Assembly (NCBI GenBank): GCA_019638775.1
Contig: JAHBTD010000003.1
Location: forward strand, 496,001 to 560,000
Direction: 5' to 3'
From: Fimbriimonadaceae bacterium
GTDB taxonomy: Bacteria; Armatimonadota; Fimbriimonadia; Fimbriimonadales; Fimbriimonadaceae
DNA length: 64,000 bases
Shown: positions 19,879 to 27,736 of the stretch, one piece after another
Numbering within the stretch: the first letter of the stretch is position 1
How the letters are laid out: each line of letters starts with the position of its first letter
Notes under the pieces: model-generated
Told to the model about the DNA's origin: nothing
Database searches by the model: none
The model's input: only the letters and a program-made list of their open reading frames with translations
Program-made: the position numbers and the translations under genes

Positions 19879-21084
19879 ATGAATCCCGGCTTCCAAAGTT
19901 GGCTCACGTCGCAGCTTCAGACCCTCAAAGACCAGCACCTTTACAAGACCCCAAAAATCTTGGAAACCCCCGCCGGCGGACGCGTCCGCATGGACGGAAA
20001 AGAAGTCGTCAACCTCAGCAGCAACAACTATCTCGGCCTTGCCAACCACCCCAAAGTGCGCCAAGCCGCGCTGGATTCCATCGAGCGTTGGGGAGTGGGA
20101 GCGGGAGCCGTGCGCTGGATCGGCGGCACGATGAGCGTCCACGAGGAGCTAGAAAAGCGCCTCGCCAAGTTCAAGCATGTGGATGCGGTTTTGGTCTTCA
20201 CGGGCGGATTCACCGCAAACTCCGGCTGCATCCCGGCAGTGGTCACGGATAAGGACGTCATCATCTCCGACGAGCTCAACCACGCCAGCATCATCGACGG
20301 CGTGCGGCTGTCCTCGGCAAGCTACAGAAAGTCTGACGGCTGGGTCTACAAACACAAGGACATGGAAGACCTGGAGCGCGCGCTCAAGGCCGCCAACGAA
20401 AAGGGATTTGAGAAGAAATTGATCATCACCGACGGCGTTTTCAGCATGGATGGCGATATCGCCCCCATGCCCGACATCGTCCGCCTCGCCGAGCAATACG
20501 ACGCCTGCACCATGATCGACGATGCCCACGGCAGCGGCGTCCTCGGCAAGCACGGCGTAGGCACAGTTTCTCACTTCGACCTCTACGGTCGGGTGGACAT
20601 CCAGCTTGGCACGCTCAGCAAAGCGCTTGGGGTGATCGGAGGCTACATTGCTGGGACGAAACCGCTGAAGGAGTGGCTGATCAATCGGGGGCGTCCGCAC
20701 CTGTTCAGCACCGCCCACCCGCCCATGGTCGCCGCCGCCCTCATCGCCGCGCTCGACGTCATGGAGAACGATCCCACTCCTATGCAGAAACTGTGGGACA
20801 ACGCGCGATGGTGGAAGGAGAATCTGGCAGCCGCTGGGTTTGACACCATGGGCAGCGAAACCCCAATCACGCCGGTCTATGTGGGCGACGAAGCGGCTGC
20901 CCAAGAGATGGAAAGGATGCTGTGGGAAGAGGGCGTCTATGCGCTGGCGATTGTGTATCCCACGGTTGCAAGAGGCAAAGCCCGCCTGCGCACCATGCCC
21001 AACGCCACGCATACCGAAGAAGACCTCGCCTTCGCCCTGGATGCGTTCAAACGGGTGCGGGACAGACTCACGATCAGAGCATGA
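19879..21084 (+). CDS. kbl: Glycine C-acetyltransferase / BioF-like alpha-oxoamine synthase
   Basis: PLP enzyme (401 residues) of the alpha-oxoamine synthase family, condensing an amino acid with an acyl-CoA. Blocks: NLSSNNYLGLANHP, GVGAGAVRWIGGTMSVHEEL, DELNHASIIDG, GVFSMDGDIAPMPDIV, DDAHGSGVLG and the PLP lysine in GTLSKALGVIGGY (about residue 246). The SMDGDIAPMPDIVRLAEQY and LGTLSKALGVIGGY wording fits 2-amino-3-ketobutyrate CoA ligase (threonine breakdown) better than 8-amino-7-oxononanoate synthase, but no tdh or biotin gene is adjacent to settle it. Confidence 0.8.
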   Translation: MNPGFQSWLTSQLQTLKDQHLYKTPKILETPAGGRVRMDGKEVVNLSSNNYLGLANHPKVRQAALDSIERWGVGAGAVRWIGGTMSVHEELEKRLAKFKHVDAVLVFTGGFTANSGCIPAVVTDKDVIISDELNHASIIDGVRLSSASYRKSDGWVYKHKDMEDLERALKAANEKGFEKKLIITDGVFSMDGDIAPMPDIVRLAEQYDACTMIDDAHGSGVLGKHGVGTVSHFDLYGRVDIQLGTLSKALGVIGGYIAGTKPLKEWLINRGRPHLFSTAHPPMVAAALIAALDVMENDPTPMQKLWDNARWWKENLAAAGFDTMGSETPITPVYVGDEAAAQEMERMLWEEGVYALAIVYPTVARGKARLRTMPNATHTEEDLAFALDAFKRVRDRLTIRA

Positions 21085-21816
21085 GAAGGTAAGGATCGTA
21101 AGGGGTAAGGGTTGTAAGGCGGCGTAAGGTTGTAAAGACGGATTCCCTCCTTACGACCCTTACGCACAACCTCTTTACGCTCACGCTTTGTCGTAGCCGA
21201 CGGCTCTGCGATCTCTGCGCCTCTGCGAGAAACCCAATCATCAATCTGCAATCAGCGATCTGCAATCTCCAATCAACAATCTACAATCTGTCCGAGGGAC
21301 CGGGAGGGCAACGCTCCGTCGTTGCCGAAATATCTGCGCTTTTGCAAAAAATAACTTGCCTCCCACATGGCAACGATCCACTCACCTCTCCCTTGAGGGA
21401 GAGGCCTGTGAACGTAGTGAACAGGGTGAGGGTGACAACTCCCTCCCCTTCCATTTTTCCGAAAATGGAGGGGAGGGGCAGGGGTGGGGAGGTCCCGAAA
21501 GAGCTACCGCCCACCACCTGCCATCGCACCAAAAAGACCGCCTGCCAACAAACCGCTTATCCCTCCCCTTGAGGGCGGCTCCACCGAGCATCGCGAGGAA
21601 GGAAGAGGGAAGTGTGAGCGAAGCGAACTCATGGAGGGGTGAACATGCCCTTCCCTCCTTACAATCCTTACGCATTACCTCTTTACGCCCCCGCGTCCTC
21701 TGCGTCTTTGCGAGAATCCCAATCTGCAATTGCCAATCCCCTTACCATCCTTACCACTTCCACCCTTACATTCCGCAGGAATTCTTGCTATCGTTATCTA
21801 GAGGTTCCAAATCCCA
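21085..21816. repeat. Repeat-packed intergenic region, no gene
   Basis: About 730 bp without a convincing gene. From left to right: GTAAGG/GTTGTAAGG units (21088-21135), their inverted CCTTACG forms (21147-21180), AATCTGCAATC/AATCAACAATC units (21238-21292), a C-rich hairpin element with GTGAACGTAGTGAACAG (21370-21430), a second hairpin around CTCCCCTTCCATTTTTCCG (21435-21480), another C-rich element with GAGCGAAGCGAAC (21558-21645), then CCTTACAATC/CTTACCATCC units (21655-21775). The open frames crossing it have low-complexity translations. Confidence 0.8.
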
Positions 21817-22122
21817 ATGTTCATGGTCGTATCCAAATGGCAGCCCAAACCGGGCAAAGAGCAGGCGTTTGCCGAGATGGGACGCGCGGCGCGCAACGAG
21901 ATGCGCAAGACTCCCGGCGTCAGCCTGGTCGCATCGTTCATGGGCGAAAGCGGCCCCATCGCCGTGATCGGCTATGAGTCCAAAGAAGCCTACGACCGGA
22001 TCGTCAACACCCCCGGCGGCCCGTTCGAACAGATCGCCGAAAAGTACGACCTCGCCAACACCGCCGACTGGGTCTGGTCCGAACGCGGCGAGTGCATGGA
22101 AGACGAAGATGGCTTCAGGTAG
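21817..22122 (+). CDS. Antibiotic biosynthesis monooxygenase (ABM) domain protein
   Basis: A 101-residue single-domain protein of the dimeric alpha+beta barrel type: FMVVSKWQPKPGKEQAFAEM at the start and MRKTPGVSLVASFMGESGP in the middle. Such small ABM proteins are often cofactor-free oxygenases or heme-binding or degrading proteins, but no substrate can be read here. A flanking repeat array lies just upstream. The gene is convergent with the frameshifted membrane protein gene that ends at 22133. Confidence 0.72.
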   Translation: MFMVVSKWQPKPGKEQAFAEMGRAARNEMRKTPGVSLVASFMGESGPIAVIGYESKEAYDRIVNTPGGPFEQIAEKYDLANTADWVWSERGECMEDEDGFR

Positions 22123-22132
22123 CAAAACCGAG

Positions 22133-22295
22133 CTACGGTTGTACCCTGCCCGCTAAGATATGCCGGCTCGAAACTGGCTCATCGTTAAACGTCCATAGCC
22201 GTCCAGAACGCGACAAGTACTCAAGCTTATTGCCATCAAAGTAATGGATTAAAACGATTCCTGCCTCCATGTCTCGCTTAAACTTCATAAAAAAA
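22133..22295 (-). pseudogene. Frameshifted C-terminus of the membrane protein gene
   Basis: This segment continues the gene at 22278-23078 in another frame. After the run of seven A at 22289-22295 (T on the coding strand), it reads MKFKRDMEAGIVLIHYFDG, then EYLSRSGRLWTFNDEPVSSR and ILAGRVQP. This matches the C-terminus of the neighbouring paralogue (GQKFEILPHSRRLWTVDDAP, NSRQLWAGEF). One base fewer in the run would join the frames. Confidence 0.75.
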
Positions 22296-23078
22296 GCGAA
22301 CGCGTCTTGCCAGTCGATAGAAAAAGAAAAGTGCAAGAATGCCAAAAGCGCAAGCTACGATAGCCTTTGTAACACTTGGTGGACGCGTCAGGGTAGAGAT
22401 AAACTGTGCAGAAAAATAAAGTAATACAAGAGGCTCCCATAAAGGACGATACCACTTCGCGCTATCTATCAAGCGTTGAATCTCATTGATTTCTGTGTCA
22501 CTCAGTATTCGTGTGGGCACTGGCGAATCAACGGTCAGTTCAGAGATAAGATTCGGGAAACCGTGACTTGCTCGGGGTTGTGCGACTCCAAGAACTCCAA
22601 TTGGGACACGCAATAGCGTCTTTGGTAGGAGCCCATTCACCGAAACAATGACTCCCGATTCCTCAAGGCAGCAAATCTCAAGCTCCCGGGTTGGATCAGC
22701 TTCAATACCAATGTTCTCAAAGAACTTTCGATTCCGTTCATGGATGTAATCAGACAGAAGATAACCCTGGAAGAGGAGTACTTCATTGGCCTGAAGTGCA
22801 GCGCTTAAACGTCTGTACTCTTTCTTGGCATCGCGAGCATGAAGCAAGAGTACAGGTGTTGCAAATGTCATTGTGAACAGTAGAATAAAGCCAAGCAGAG
22901 CAGCTGGCGTCATCGCCAATGGCATGCTAATGAACAATAGTATGGCAGCAATCCATGCTCCAAGCCGGAGATAAAACATCTTCTTCTTTGCGACTTGGTG
23001 TACGGATTCGAGCCATTCACTTTCGAAAATAAGGGGATGCCGACTTCCAACGTGAGTAAGTCCAAGACACGTTTTCAT
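22278..23078 (-). CDS. Membrane protein, paralogue of next gene, frameshifted at 3' end
   Basis: A 266-residue open frame starting MKTCLGLTHVGSRHPL with two N-terminal hydrophobic helices (about 38-75), a soluble middle (ICCLEESGVIVSVNGLLPKT) and two more helices near the C-terminus. It is clearly homologous to the next gene upstream (MKTALGMPLEGTRPITPAES; ECLEVSGVILLTNGKRPSK; SDTEINEIQ versus SDAELRELE). The frame ends early at RRVRFFYEV because of a run of seven T. The missing tail is present in another frame (22133-22295). Function unknown. Confidence 0.72.
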   Translation of the reverse strand: MKTCLGLTHVGSRHPLIFESEWLESVHQVAKKKMFYLRLGAWIAAILLFISMPLAMTPAALLGFILLFTMTFATPVLLLHARDAKKEYRRLSAALQANEVLLFQGYLLSDYIHERNRKFFENIGIEADPTRELEICCLEESGVIVSVNGLLPKTLLRVPIGVLGVAQPRASHGFPNLISELTVDSPVPTRILSDTEINEIQRLIDSAKWYRPLWEPLVLLYFSAQFISTLTRPPSVTKAIVACAFGILALFFFYRLARRVRFFYEV

Positions 23079-23116
23079 AGGTAGATACCCTCAGTCTTTA
23101 GTGGATTAGCTCTGCA

Positions 23117-24097
23117 CTACCCCTTCCGACCCGGGGAGTTAAACTCTCCCGCCCAGAGCTGACGGCTGTTCGTCGGCGCATCATCAACCGTCCACAGCCG
23201 ACGAGAGTGGGGAAGGATTTCAAACTTCTGCCCGTTCTCATACACCACAACCACCGCCCGCGCCGCCACGTCCATCTGGTTCAACTTCGAGAACCGAATC
23301 ATCCTAAAGATTCGGAAAATGTTCGAGATCAGCACCAGCACAAATAGGATCGAAAAGACGACATTGATCGGGTCTTGCAGATAGTTCACATTTCGGATAA
23401 GCAGAAACACAATCAGAATGAGCAGCCCCTGATGCCAGTACGGCTTGTACCAAACAAGCCCCTTCGCGTGTGACTCCAATTCCCGAAGCTCCGCATCGCT
23501 CAGCGACCGCGTCTCGCGGTCGCTTTGCAGCTTCATCTCCGAAAGTTGCCCTGGAAAAGCGCCCGCCGAAGTATTGCGCAAGGCCTCACCCGTCACCGCG
23601 ATGTTCACTGTCTCAATCTTGCTCGGCCGCTTGCCATTCGTCAGCAAGATCACCCCAGAAACCTCCAGGCATTCCATCGTCACAGGTTCATTCGGGTCGC
23701 CAAAAATGCCCGTACTCTTAAAAAAGGGCAGGTTTTCCGGCACACAATACATCGGGCTGATCGTGCCGGAAAAGATCGAAACCGACGTCTCGCTCCACGT
23801 CTCGCGAAGCGTTTTGCGCAAACGTTTGAACTTGCGGACATACAAAAACGAAACCGTCATTCCCGTAAGCATCGCAAGAACAAGGAACACAATGACCACA
23901 TTTGGCGCGTGGAGGAGGACCCGCGTGAAGAACAGAAAGGGAAGCCCAATCAGCAGCATGAAGACAAACCCCCAAGCCAGGATCTGTGCAAAAAACACAT
24001 AACGGTCCGCAAGGTCATGCTGCTCGCGCAGATACGCGGATTCGGCAGGGGTTATGGGTCGTGTGCCCTCCAAAGGCATTCCAAGTGCGGTCTTCAC
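23117..24097 (-). CDS. Four-helix membrane protein of unknown function
   Basis: A 326-residue protein with hydrophobic pairs at about 35-60 and 68-92, a soluble central domain (about 95-215, MECLEVSGVILLTNGKRPSK), a second pair of helices at about 218-265, and a soluble tail with SRRLWTVDDAPTNSRQLWAG. It is a tandem paralogue of the frameshifted gene at 22278-23078 and probably cotranscribed with it (38-base gap). The region upstream of its start carries four evenly spaced TGATATCA-like boxes (24233-24273), so its expression is probably regulated. I do not recognise the family. Confidence 0.7.
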   Translation of the reverse strand: MKTALGMPLEGTRPITPAESAYLREQHDLADRYVFFAQILAWGFVFMLLIGLPFLFFTRVLLHAPNVVIVFLVLAMLTGMTVSFLYVRKFKRLRKTLRETWSETSVSIFSGTISPMYCVPENLPFFKSTGIFGDPNEPVTMECLEVSGVILLTNGKRPSKIETVNIAVTGEALRNTSAGAFPGQLSEMKLQSDRETRSLSDAELRELESHAKGLVWYKPYWHQGLLILIVFLLIRNVNYLQDPINVVFSILFVLVLISNIFRIFRMIRFSKLNQMDVAARAVVVVYENGQKFEILPHSRRLWTVDDAPTNSRQLWAGEFNSPGRKG

Positions 24098-24232
24098 AGG
24101 ATTCCTATCTTACTCCGGCCCAAAAAAATCGGGTGGCTTTGGCTGATCGGATTGCCATTTGGACCAGCGTTTTGGCGGGCGATCTTGTGAGAAAACCGGC
24201 GGCAAAATGCCCTTACTCCGGTGCATTTGGAA

Positions 24233-24273
24233 TCATATCAAAGTGATATCACGATGATATGATTTTGATGTCA
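24233..24273. promoter_or_regulatory. Four TGATATCA-like boxes with 11 bp periodicity
   Basis: Octamers TCATATCA (24233), TGATATCA (24244), TGATATGA (24255) and TGATGTCA (24266) start exactly 11 bases apart, one helical turn, so all four face the same side of the DNA. They lie 136-176 bases upstream of the minus-strand membrane protein start (24097), after the 3' end of the pseudopilin gene. Looks like a cooperative operator for an unknown regulator. Confidence 0.65.
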
Positions 24274-24324
24274 TTTGTTTCGGGGCAATTCTGCCCCACG
24301 CAGAAATTGAGACAATCGCCCATC

Positions 24325-24909
24325 TCATGGAGCTATGACATGGGGGTCTTGCGAATCCGGAACTTGCTTTGCCGAGCCATCGGCATACACGATGATGTTC
24401 AGCCGGGCTCCTTCTTTGCTATATCGTCCCGGCTTGGGCAGAGTGTCCAAACCGGCTACTGCGTTCCAAAGCAAGATCGTTGAATCGAAAACCAAAGGTT
24501 CCTTTTCCGGTTCTTTGATCTTCGGCAAGGCCGTACCCGCAAACTCTTCTCGGAGCGCAAACCCAAATGTGCTGCTGCCGCGCCGTCCTACAGCGGGAGA
24601 ACGGAAGTAAGAATCTCGACCGACGAACGAAGAGGAAGCATCCATCCAAGTGTCGCCTGGGGGCAAGAGATCGTTGTTGTCCAGGCTGTAAATCTGGAGG
24701 CCGGTAATAATGCGCTTTCCATTACCCATTGCGCCGTTTCTTAGCGCCGACTCCCGGGCCGTCATAAAGACCGGAGCAAGGAGGGCAGGGACCGCCACGA
24801 TGCACAAACACATGCCTCCTACGAGAACGATGATTATGGTCAACAATGTCTTGTTGCTCTTTTTGGGGGAGCTTGAATACTCGGACGGAGAGGCTGGCGG
24901 CATGTTCAT
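24325..24909 (-). CDS. Pseudopilin-like membrane-anchored protein
   Basis: A 194-residue protein: a polar N-terminus of about 20 residues, one hydrophobic helix (LLTIIIVLVGGMCLCIVAVP), then FMTARESALRNGAMGNGKRI and GLQIYSLDNNDLLPPGDTW. It ends with a VYADGSAKQVP segment. This resembles the DUF1559/H-x9-DG pseudopilin-like proteins common in Armatimonadota and Planctomycetota (AREKARQ..CLSNLKQIG..LMMYAQDYD...P), but the G/FxxxE cleavage motif before the helix is absent. It may be a divergent, uncleaved relative. No secretion or pilus gene lies nearby. Confidence 0.6.
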   Translation of the reverse strand: MNMPPASPSEYSSSPKKSNKTLLTIIIVLVGGMCLCIVAVPALLAPVFMTARESALRNGAMGNGKRIITGLQIYSLDNNDLLPPGDTWMDASSSFVGRDSYFRSPAVGRRGSSTFGFALREEFAGTALPKIKEPEKEPLVFDSTILLWNAVAGLDTLPKPGRYSKEGARLNIIVYADGSAKQVPDSQDPHVIAP

Positions 24910-25009
24910 GGCGGGTGTCTTACCAACATTCTACAATGGGCCGAAGGAATCCTCTTCGAACTGGACGCCGTGCTGAAACGTCCGTTCGTATAGAAGGAAG
25001 GTGAGGAAG

Positions 25010-25618
25010 ATGAAGAGCATACGATTTTACGCACTGATCGCCGGGCTTATCGCCGTTTCGGCAGCGGCTTTTGCCTGGCAAGCGCAAGGTGGGCAAGGGC
25101 TTGGGCAAGAAAGGAAGGAGCAGAAGGCGGCTCCCGATGCAGCAAAGTTTGTGATCGACAGGGCGTGCATCCTTGCAGAGAAAGAGAACAAGAATGTTTT
25201 GATCATCTACCACGCTTCCTGGTGCAGTTGGTGCAAGAGACTCGACGCGGTTTTGAACCAAAAGGACGTTGCCCCAATCATGGGCAAGTACTACGTGATC
25301 ACTCATCTCGACGTGTTGGAGCAGACCCCCGAGGGCAAAAAGCTCGAGAATCTGGGCGGTTATGATCTGATGAAGGCGCAGGGCGGAGAGACTGCCGGGC
25401 TACCTTTCTTGGTGATCATGAACCCCAAGCAGAAGGTTCTGTTGAACTCGATGATGAAGATCGCGGACAAGGAAGTGAACATGGGCTGTCCGTATGAGCA
25501 GGTGGAGATTGAAAACTTCCTGATGATGCTGCGAAAGACAGCTCCGAAGATCACCGAGCCTGAAATTCGGGTTGTATGGTCGGCCTTTTCGGCGCTGAAG
25601 CGCGGCGACGGTGGATAG
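25010..25618 (+). CDS. Secreted thioredoxin-fold protein with WCSWC motif
   Basis: A 202-residue protein with signal peptide MKSIRFYALIAGLIAVSAAA (cleavage near residue 23) and a thioredoxin-like domain carrying YHASWCSWCKRLD (CxxC about residues 74-77) and LPFLVIMNPKQK, with the cis-Pro before the beta strand. Probably a periplasmic disulfide reductase or oxidase. ATG 25010 is chosen over GTG 25001 because AGGTGAGGA lies just upstream and MK begins a good signal peptide. A bidirectional terminator follows. Confidence 0.82.
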   Translation: MKSIRFYALIAGLIAVSAAAFAWQAQGGQGLGQERKEQKAAPDAAKFVIDRACILAEKENKNVLIIYHASWCSWCKRLDAVLNQKDVAPIMGKYYVITHLDVLEQTPEGKKLENLGGYDLMKAQGGETAGLPFLVIMNPKQKVLLNSMMKIADKEVNMGCPYEQVEIENFLMMLRKTAPKITEPEIRVVWSAFSALKRGDGG

Positions 25619-25638
25619 CTCGTAAGCCCAGAATGACG

Positions 25639-25676
25639 AAAGCCCGGCTCTCTGATTCGGAGAGCCGGGCTTTTCA
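25639..25676. terminator. Bidirectional terminator
   Basis: A 14 bp perfect stem, AAAGCCCGGCTCTC (25639-25652) with its complement at 25660-25673 and a 7-base loop, flanked by A and T runs. It serves the thioredoxin-like gene on the plus strand and the GH18 gene ending at 25693 on the minus strand. Confidence 0.88.
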
Positions 25677-25692
25677 TTGCCTTCAGACCGGG

Positions 25693-26559
25693 TCAACCTC
25701 CGGTGTGAGTGGGGATTCGGATGGATTTGCTAATGGACTGCGACCATCCGAGTGGATCGACTTGATTCTGTGCGTTGAGCGCGTTGGCATAGTTCCAGCC
25801 GTCGACTCCACCGAATGTTGGATACTGGCTGGCGAGGCTCTGCAGTATCGGTGTGAGTGTGTTCAGGTCGATGTAGCCGCTTCCGTTGTTCGGGTTCGTT
25901 AGGACGCCTGCTACGAGTTTGGATACGTTGGCTTCGCCGCATGCCTGGACGACGTCGGAATAGTCCGGGCTGCCTCCGTCAAGACTTCCCCAACCATTGT
26001 AGAACTGGAGGTTGTACCAGTCGAACGAGGCCAGCAGTGTGTTGTAGTTCACCTGAGGCGACACGGACCCGCCTCCGGTAAGCGCTGACGCAACCGGGGC
26101 GCTTGAAATGGTGAACGAACTGGGCATGTCGTTCCTCAAGTCGCTGACTAATTGCGATACATTGGCAGTTGTAACGCTGTACTCCTCGATATCTAAGTCA
26201 AGTCCTTGAAGATTGTATTGAAGTAAGGTCTGCTTAAGGAGCGGATAGAAGGTGCTGTAGTTGGAAAAGAGGTTTCCGTAGTCGCCAACACCACCTCCTC
26301 CCAAAGATGCCATGACGCTTGTTCCGTTGGCCTTGAGCGTGGGGACGATACTCCACAAGTTGTCGAAAATTGGGTCGCTGGGCACGTTGTTGTTCAGATG
26401 AACGTACGGCCCGGTTTTGTTGTTTTCGTTGTTGTATCCCAGGTGAAAGAGGGAAATGAGCGCGTGGGTGATGGAACCCTGCTTTGCCCCTGCAATCAGC
26501 GGGTCCAAGTTGTCGAACGAGGTCACATAATAGATGACCCGAGACGTGTTCGTATTCAC
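25693..26559 (-). CDS. GH18-family glycosidase (chitinase or endo-beta-GlcNAcase-like)
   Basis: A 288-residue TIM-barrel protein of glycoside hydrolase family 18. Barrel strands show as RVIYYVTSFDNLDP, SVMASLGGGGVGDYGNLF and GLDLDIEEY. The catalytic DGxDxDxE motif reads QGLDLDIE (118-125), keeping the acid Glu125 but with Gln for the first Asp. FDWYNLQFYNGWGS matches the late-barrel substrate strand. There is no signal peptide, so the protein is cytosolic or leaves by another route. Start GTG 26559 is preceded by GGGGAGGC. The single-domain form could be an endo-beta-N-acetylglucosaminidase-type enzyme; substrate uncertain. Confidence 0.78.
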   Translation of the reverse strand: MNTNTSRVIYYVTSFDNLDPLIAGAKQGSITHALISLFHLGYNNENNKTGPYVHLNNNVPSDPIFDNLWSIVPTLKANGTSVMASLGGGGVGDYGNLFSNYSTFYPLLKQTLLQYNLQGLDLDIEEYSVTTANVSQLVSDLRNDMPSSFTISSAPVASALTGGGSVSPQVNYNTLLASFDWYNLQFYNGWGSLDGGSPDYSDVVQACGEANVSKLVAGVLTNPNNGSGYIDLNTLTPILQSLASQYPTFGGVDGWNYANALNAQNQVDPLGWSQSISKSIRIPTHTGG

Positions 26560-26954
26560 TGTAAGCCTCCCCGTCGCAGTGTCAATAACCTAGAGTTTAG
26601 GCAAGCCACTACGGCTAACTTCATGATACATGCATTTTTCAGGACTGTCCCATTTATTTAACGCAAGAAACTGACAAATTCGGGTATAATTGTAGAAACA
26701 TTATCTTCGAGCTTTATCTGGTTTTCATTAAAGGTTAACTCGTTTTAGATTAAAGCTACGCTCCGTAATTTTTGACAAAAGGATGTGGTGTTAACCTGGG
26801 GAGGCGGCATTTCTGTCGAAAAGTTGACAAATATGGCGATATTGCCATTGAAGTCCCTGCTTGAAGGGAACTTTTTGACCCTGTCAGGGGTTCTTTACCA
26901 GTAGGAATCCTCAGAACTTATTCAGCACTCCTTATTGAAGGAACGAGGAAATCC
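26560..26954. other. 395 bp intergenic region before the sigma factor gene
   Basis: AT-rich, no gene seen. It must hold the divergent promoters of the GH18 and sigma factor genes. A bulged inverted repeat AAGTCCCT/AGGGAACTT is at 26851-26873, and a small CCCTG-T-CAGGG repeat follows near 26879. TTGACA occurs at 26824 and 26772, but neither has a good -10 at normal spacing; TATAAT at 26685 has no -35. No promoter is assigned. Confidence 0.5.
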
Positions 26955-27587
26955 ATGATGATTATTGACGCAACTGAAAGGGAAAAAGGCAGTGAAGCTC
27001 GGTTCTCCGAGCTGATGAAGCAGACCTACAAGAAAGTCTTTAACATGGCCTATCGCCTTGCCGGCAATCGGGCGGATGCAGAAGACCTCGCGCAGGAAGC
27101 TTATTATCGGGCCTACAGAAGCTTCAAGGACTTTGAAGGGGACAAGCCATTCGAAAACTGGATTTTTCGAATCGTGACTCGTCTGTTCTTGGACCTGTTG
27201 CGCACTCGTAAACGAAGAGTGCAGGCCGTTTCGTACGATGCGCCGATCAGCAAGGATGGCGCTGATGACACGATCAAGTTTGATGTGCCGGACAACAAAA
27301 CGACACCCGAAGACGACTTGATGAACCAGAATTTCAGCGAGGAAGTGGAGCGAGCGCTGGGCGCATTGAACCCAGAACAACGACTTTTGATTCAGCTTGC
27401 CGACATTGAGCAGGTCCCATACAACGAGATCGCAGAGATGTTCGACAAGCCCGTAGGGACGATTCGTTCACGCTTACATCGAGCGCACAAGATGATGCGA
27501 GACCGGATCGAGCGGTGCAGGATGGTTGAACTCAAACAGGCGAAAACATGCGGGTTACCCAATTGTGCCTGTGCAACGGCTTCTTAA
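26955..27587 (+). CDS. ECF-type RNA polymerase sigma factor
   Basis: A 210-residue sigma-70 family factor with only regions 2 and 4. Region 2: VFNMAYRLAGNRADAEDLAQ and AYRSFKDFEGDKPFENWIFR (about 28-75). Region 4: ALNPEQRLLIQLADIEQVPY, then NEIAEMFDKPVGTIRSRLHR (about 137-180). It directs RNA polymerase to a stress or envelope regulon. No anti-sigma gene follows; a terminator and a peptidase gene do. The C-terminal tail carries a cysteine-rich end (CGLPNCACATAS) that could sense redox state or metal. ATG 26955 is preceded by GAAGGAACGAGG. Confidence 0.9.
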   Translation: MMIIDATEREKGSEARFSELMKQTYKKVFNMAYRLAGNRADAEDLAQEAYYRAYRSFKDFEGDKPFENWIFRIVTRLFLDLLRTRKRRVQAVSYDAPISKDGADDTIKFDVPDNKTTPEDDLMNQNFSEEVERALGALNPEQRLLIQLADIEQVPYNEIAEMFDKPVGTIRSRLHRAHKMMRDRIERCRMVELKQAKTCGLPNCACATAS

Positions 27588-27608
27588 CTTCATCCCCTCC
27601 TCGCCCCA

Positions 27609-27645
27609 AGCCCCGGCCCCTCCCCAGGCCGGGGCTCTCTTTTTG
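27609..27645 (+). terminator. Rho-independent terminator after the sigma factor gene
   Basis: Stem AGCCCCGGCC (27609-27618) with GGCCGGGGCT (27627-27636), an 8-base loop, then CTCTTTTTG. Confidence 0.85.
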
Positions 27646-27736
27646 TCTCCGGGTGTATTCGGGATCGGGGACAGTCCTACAATTGCCGTTTCACGGGTAG
27701 CCTTAACGAATTCAAACATCGTTTGAGGGCAATTCT

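Noticed and set aside
21356-21967. Long open frame in the repeat region
   Set aside because: Translation is low-complexity hairpin and oligomer repeat sequence with no protein family; it overlaps the ABM gene in another frame.
26685-26690. TATAAT upstream of the sigma factor gene as a promoter
   Set aside because: There is no -35 at suitable spacing, and it lies about 265 bases from the start codon.
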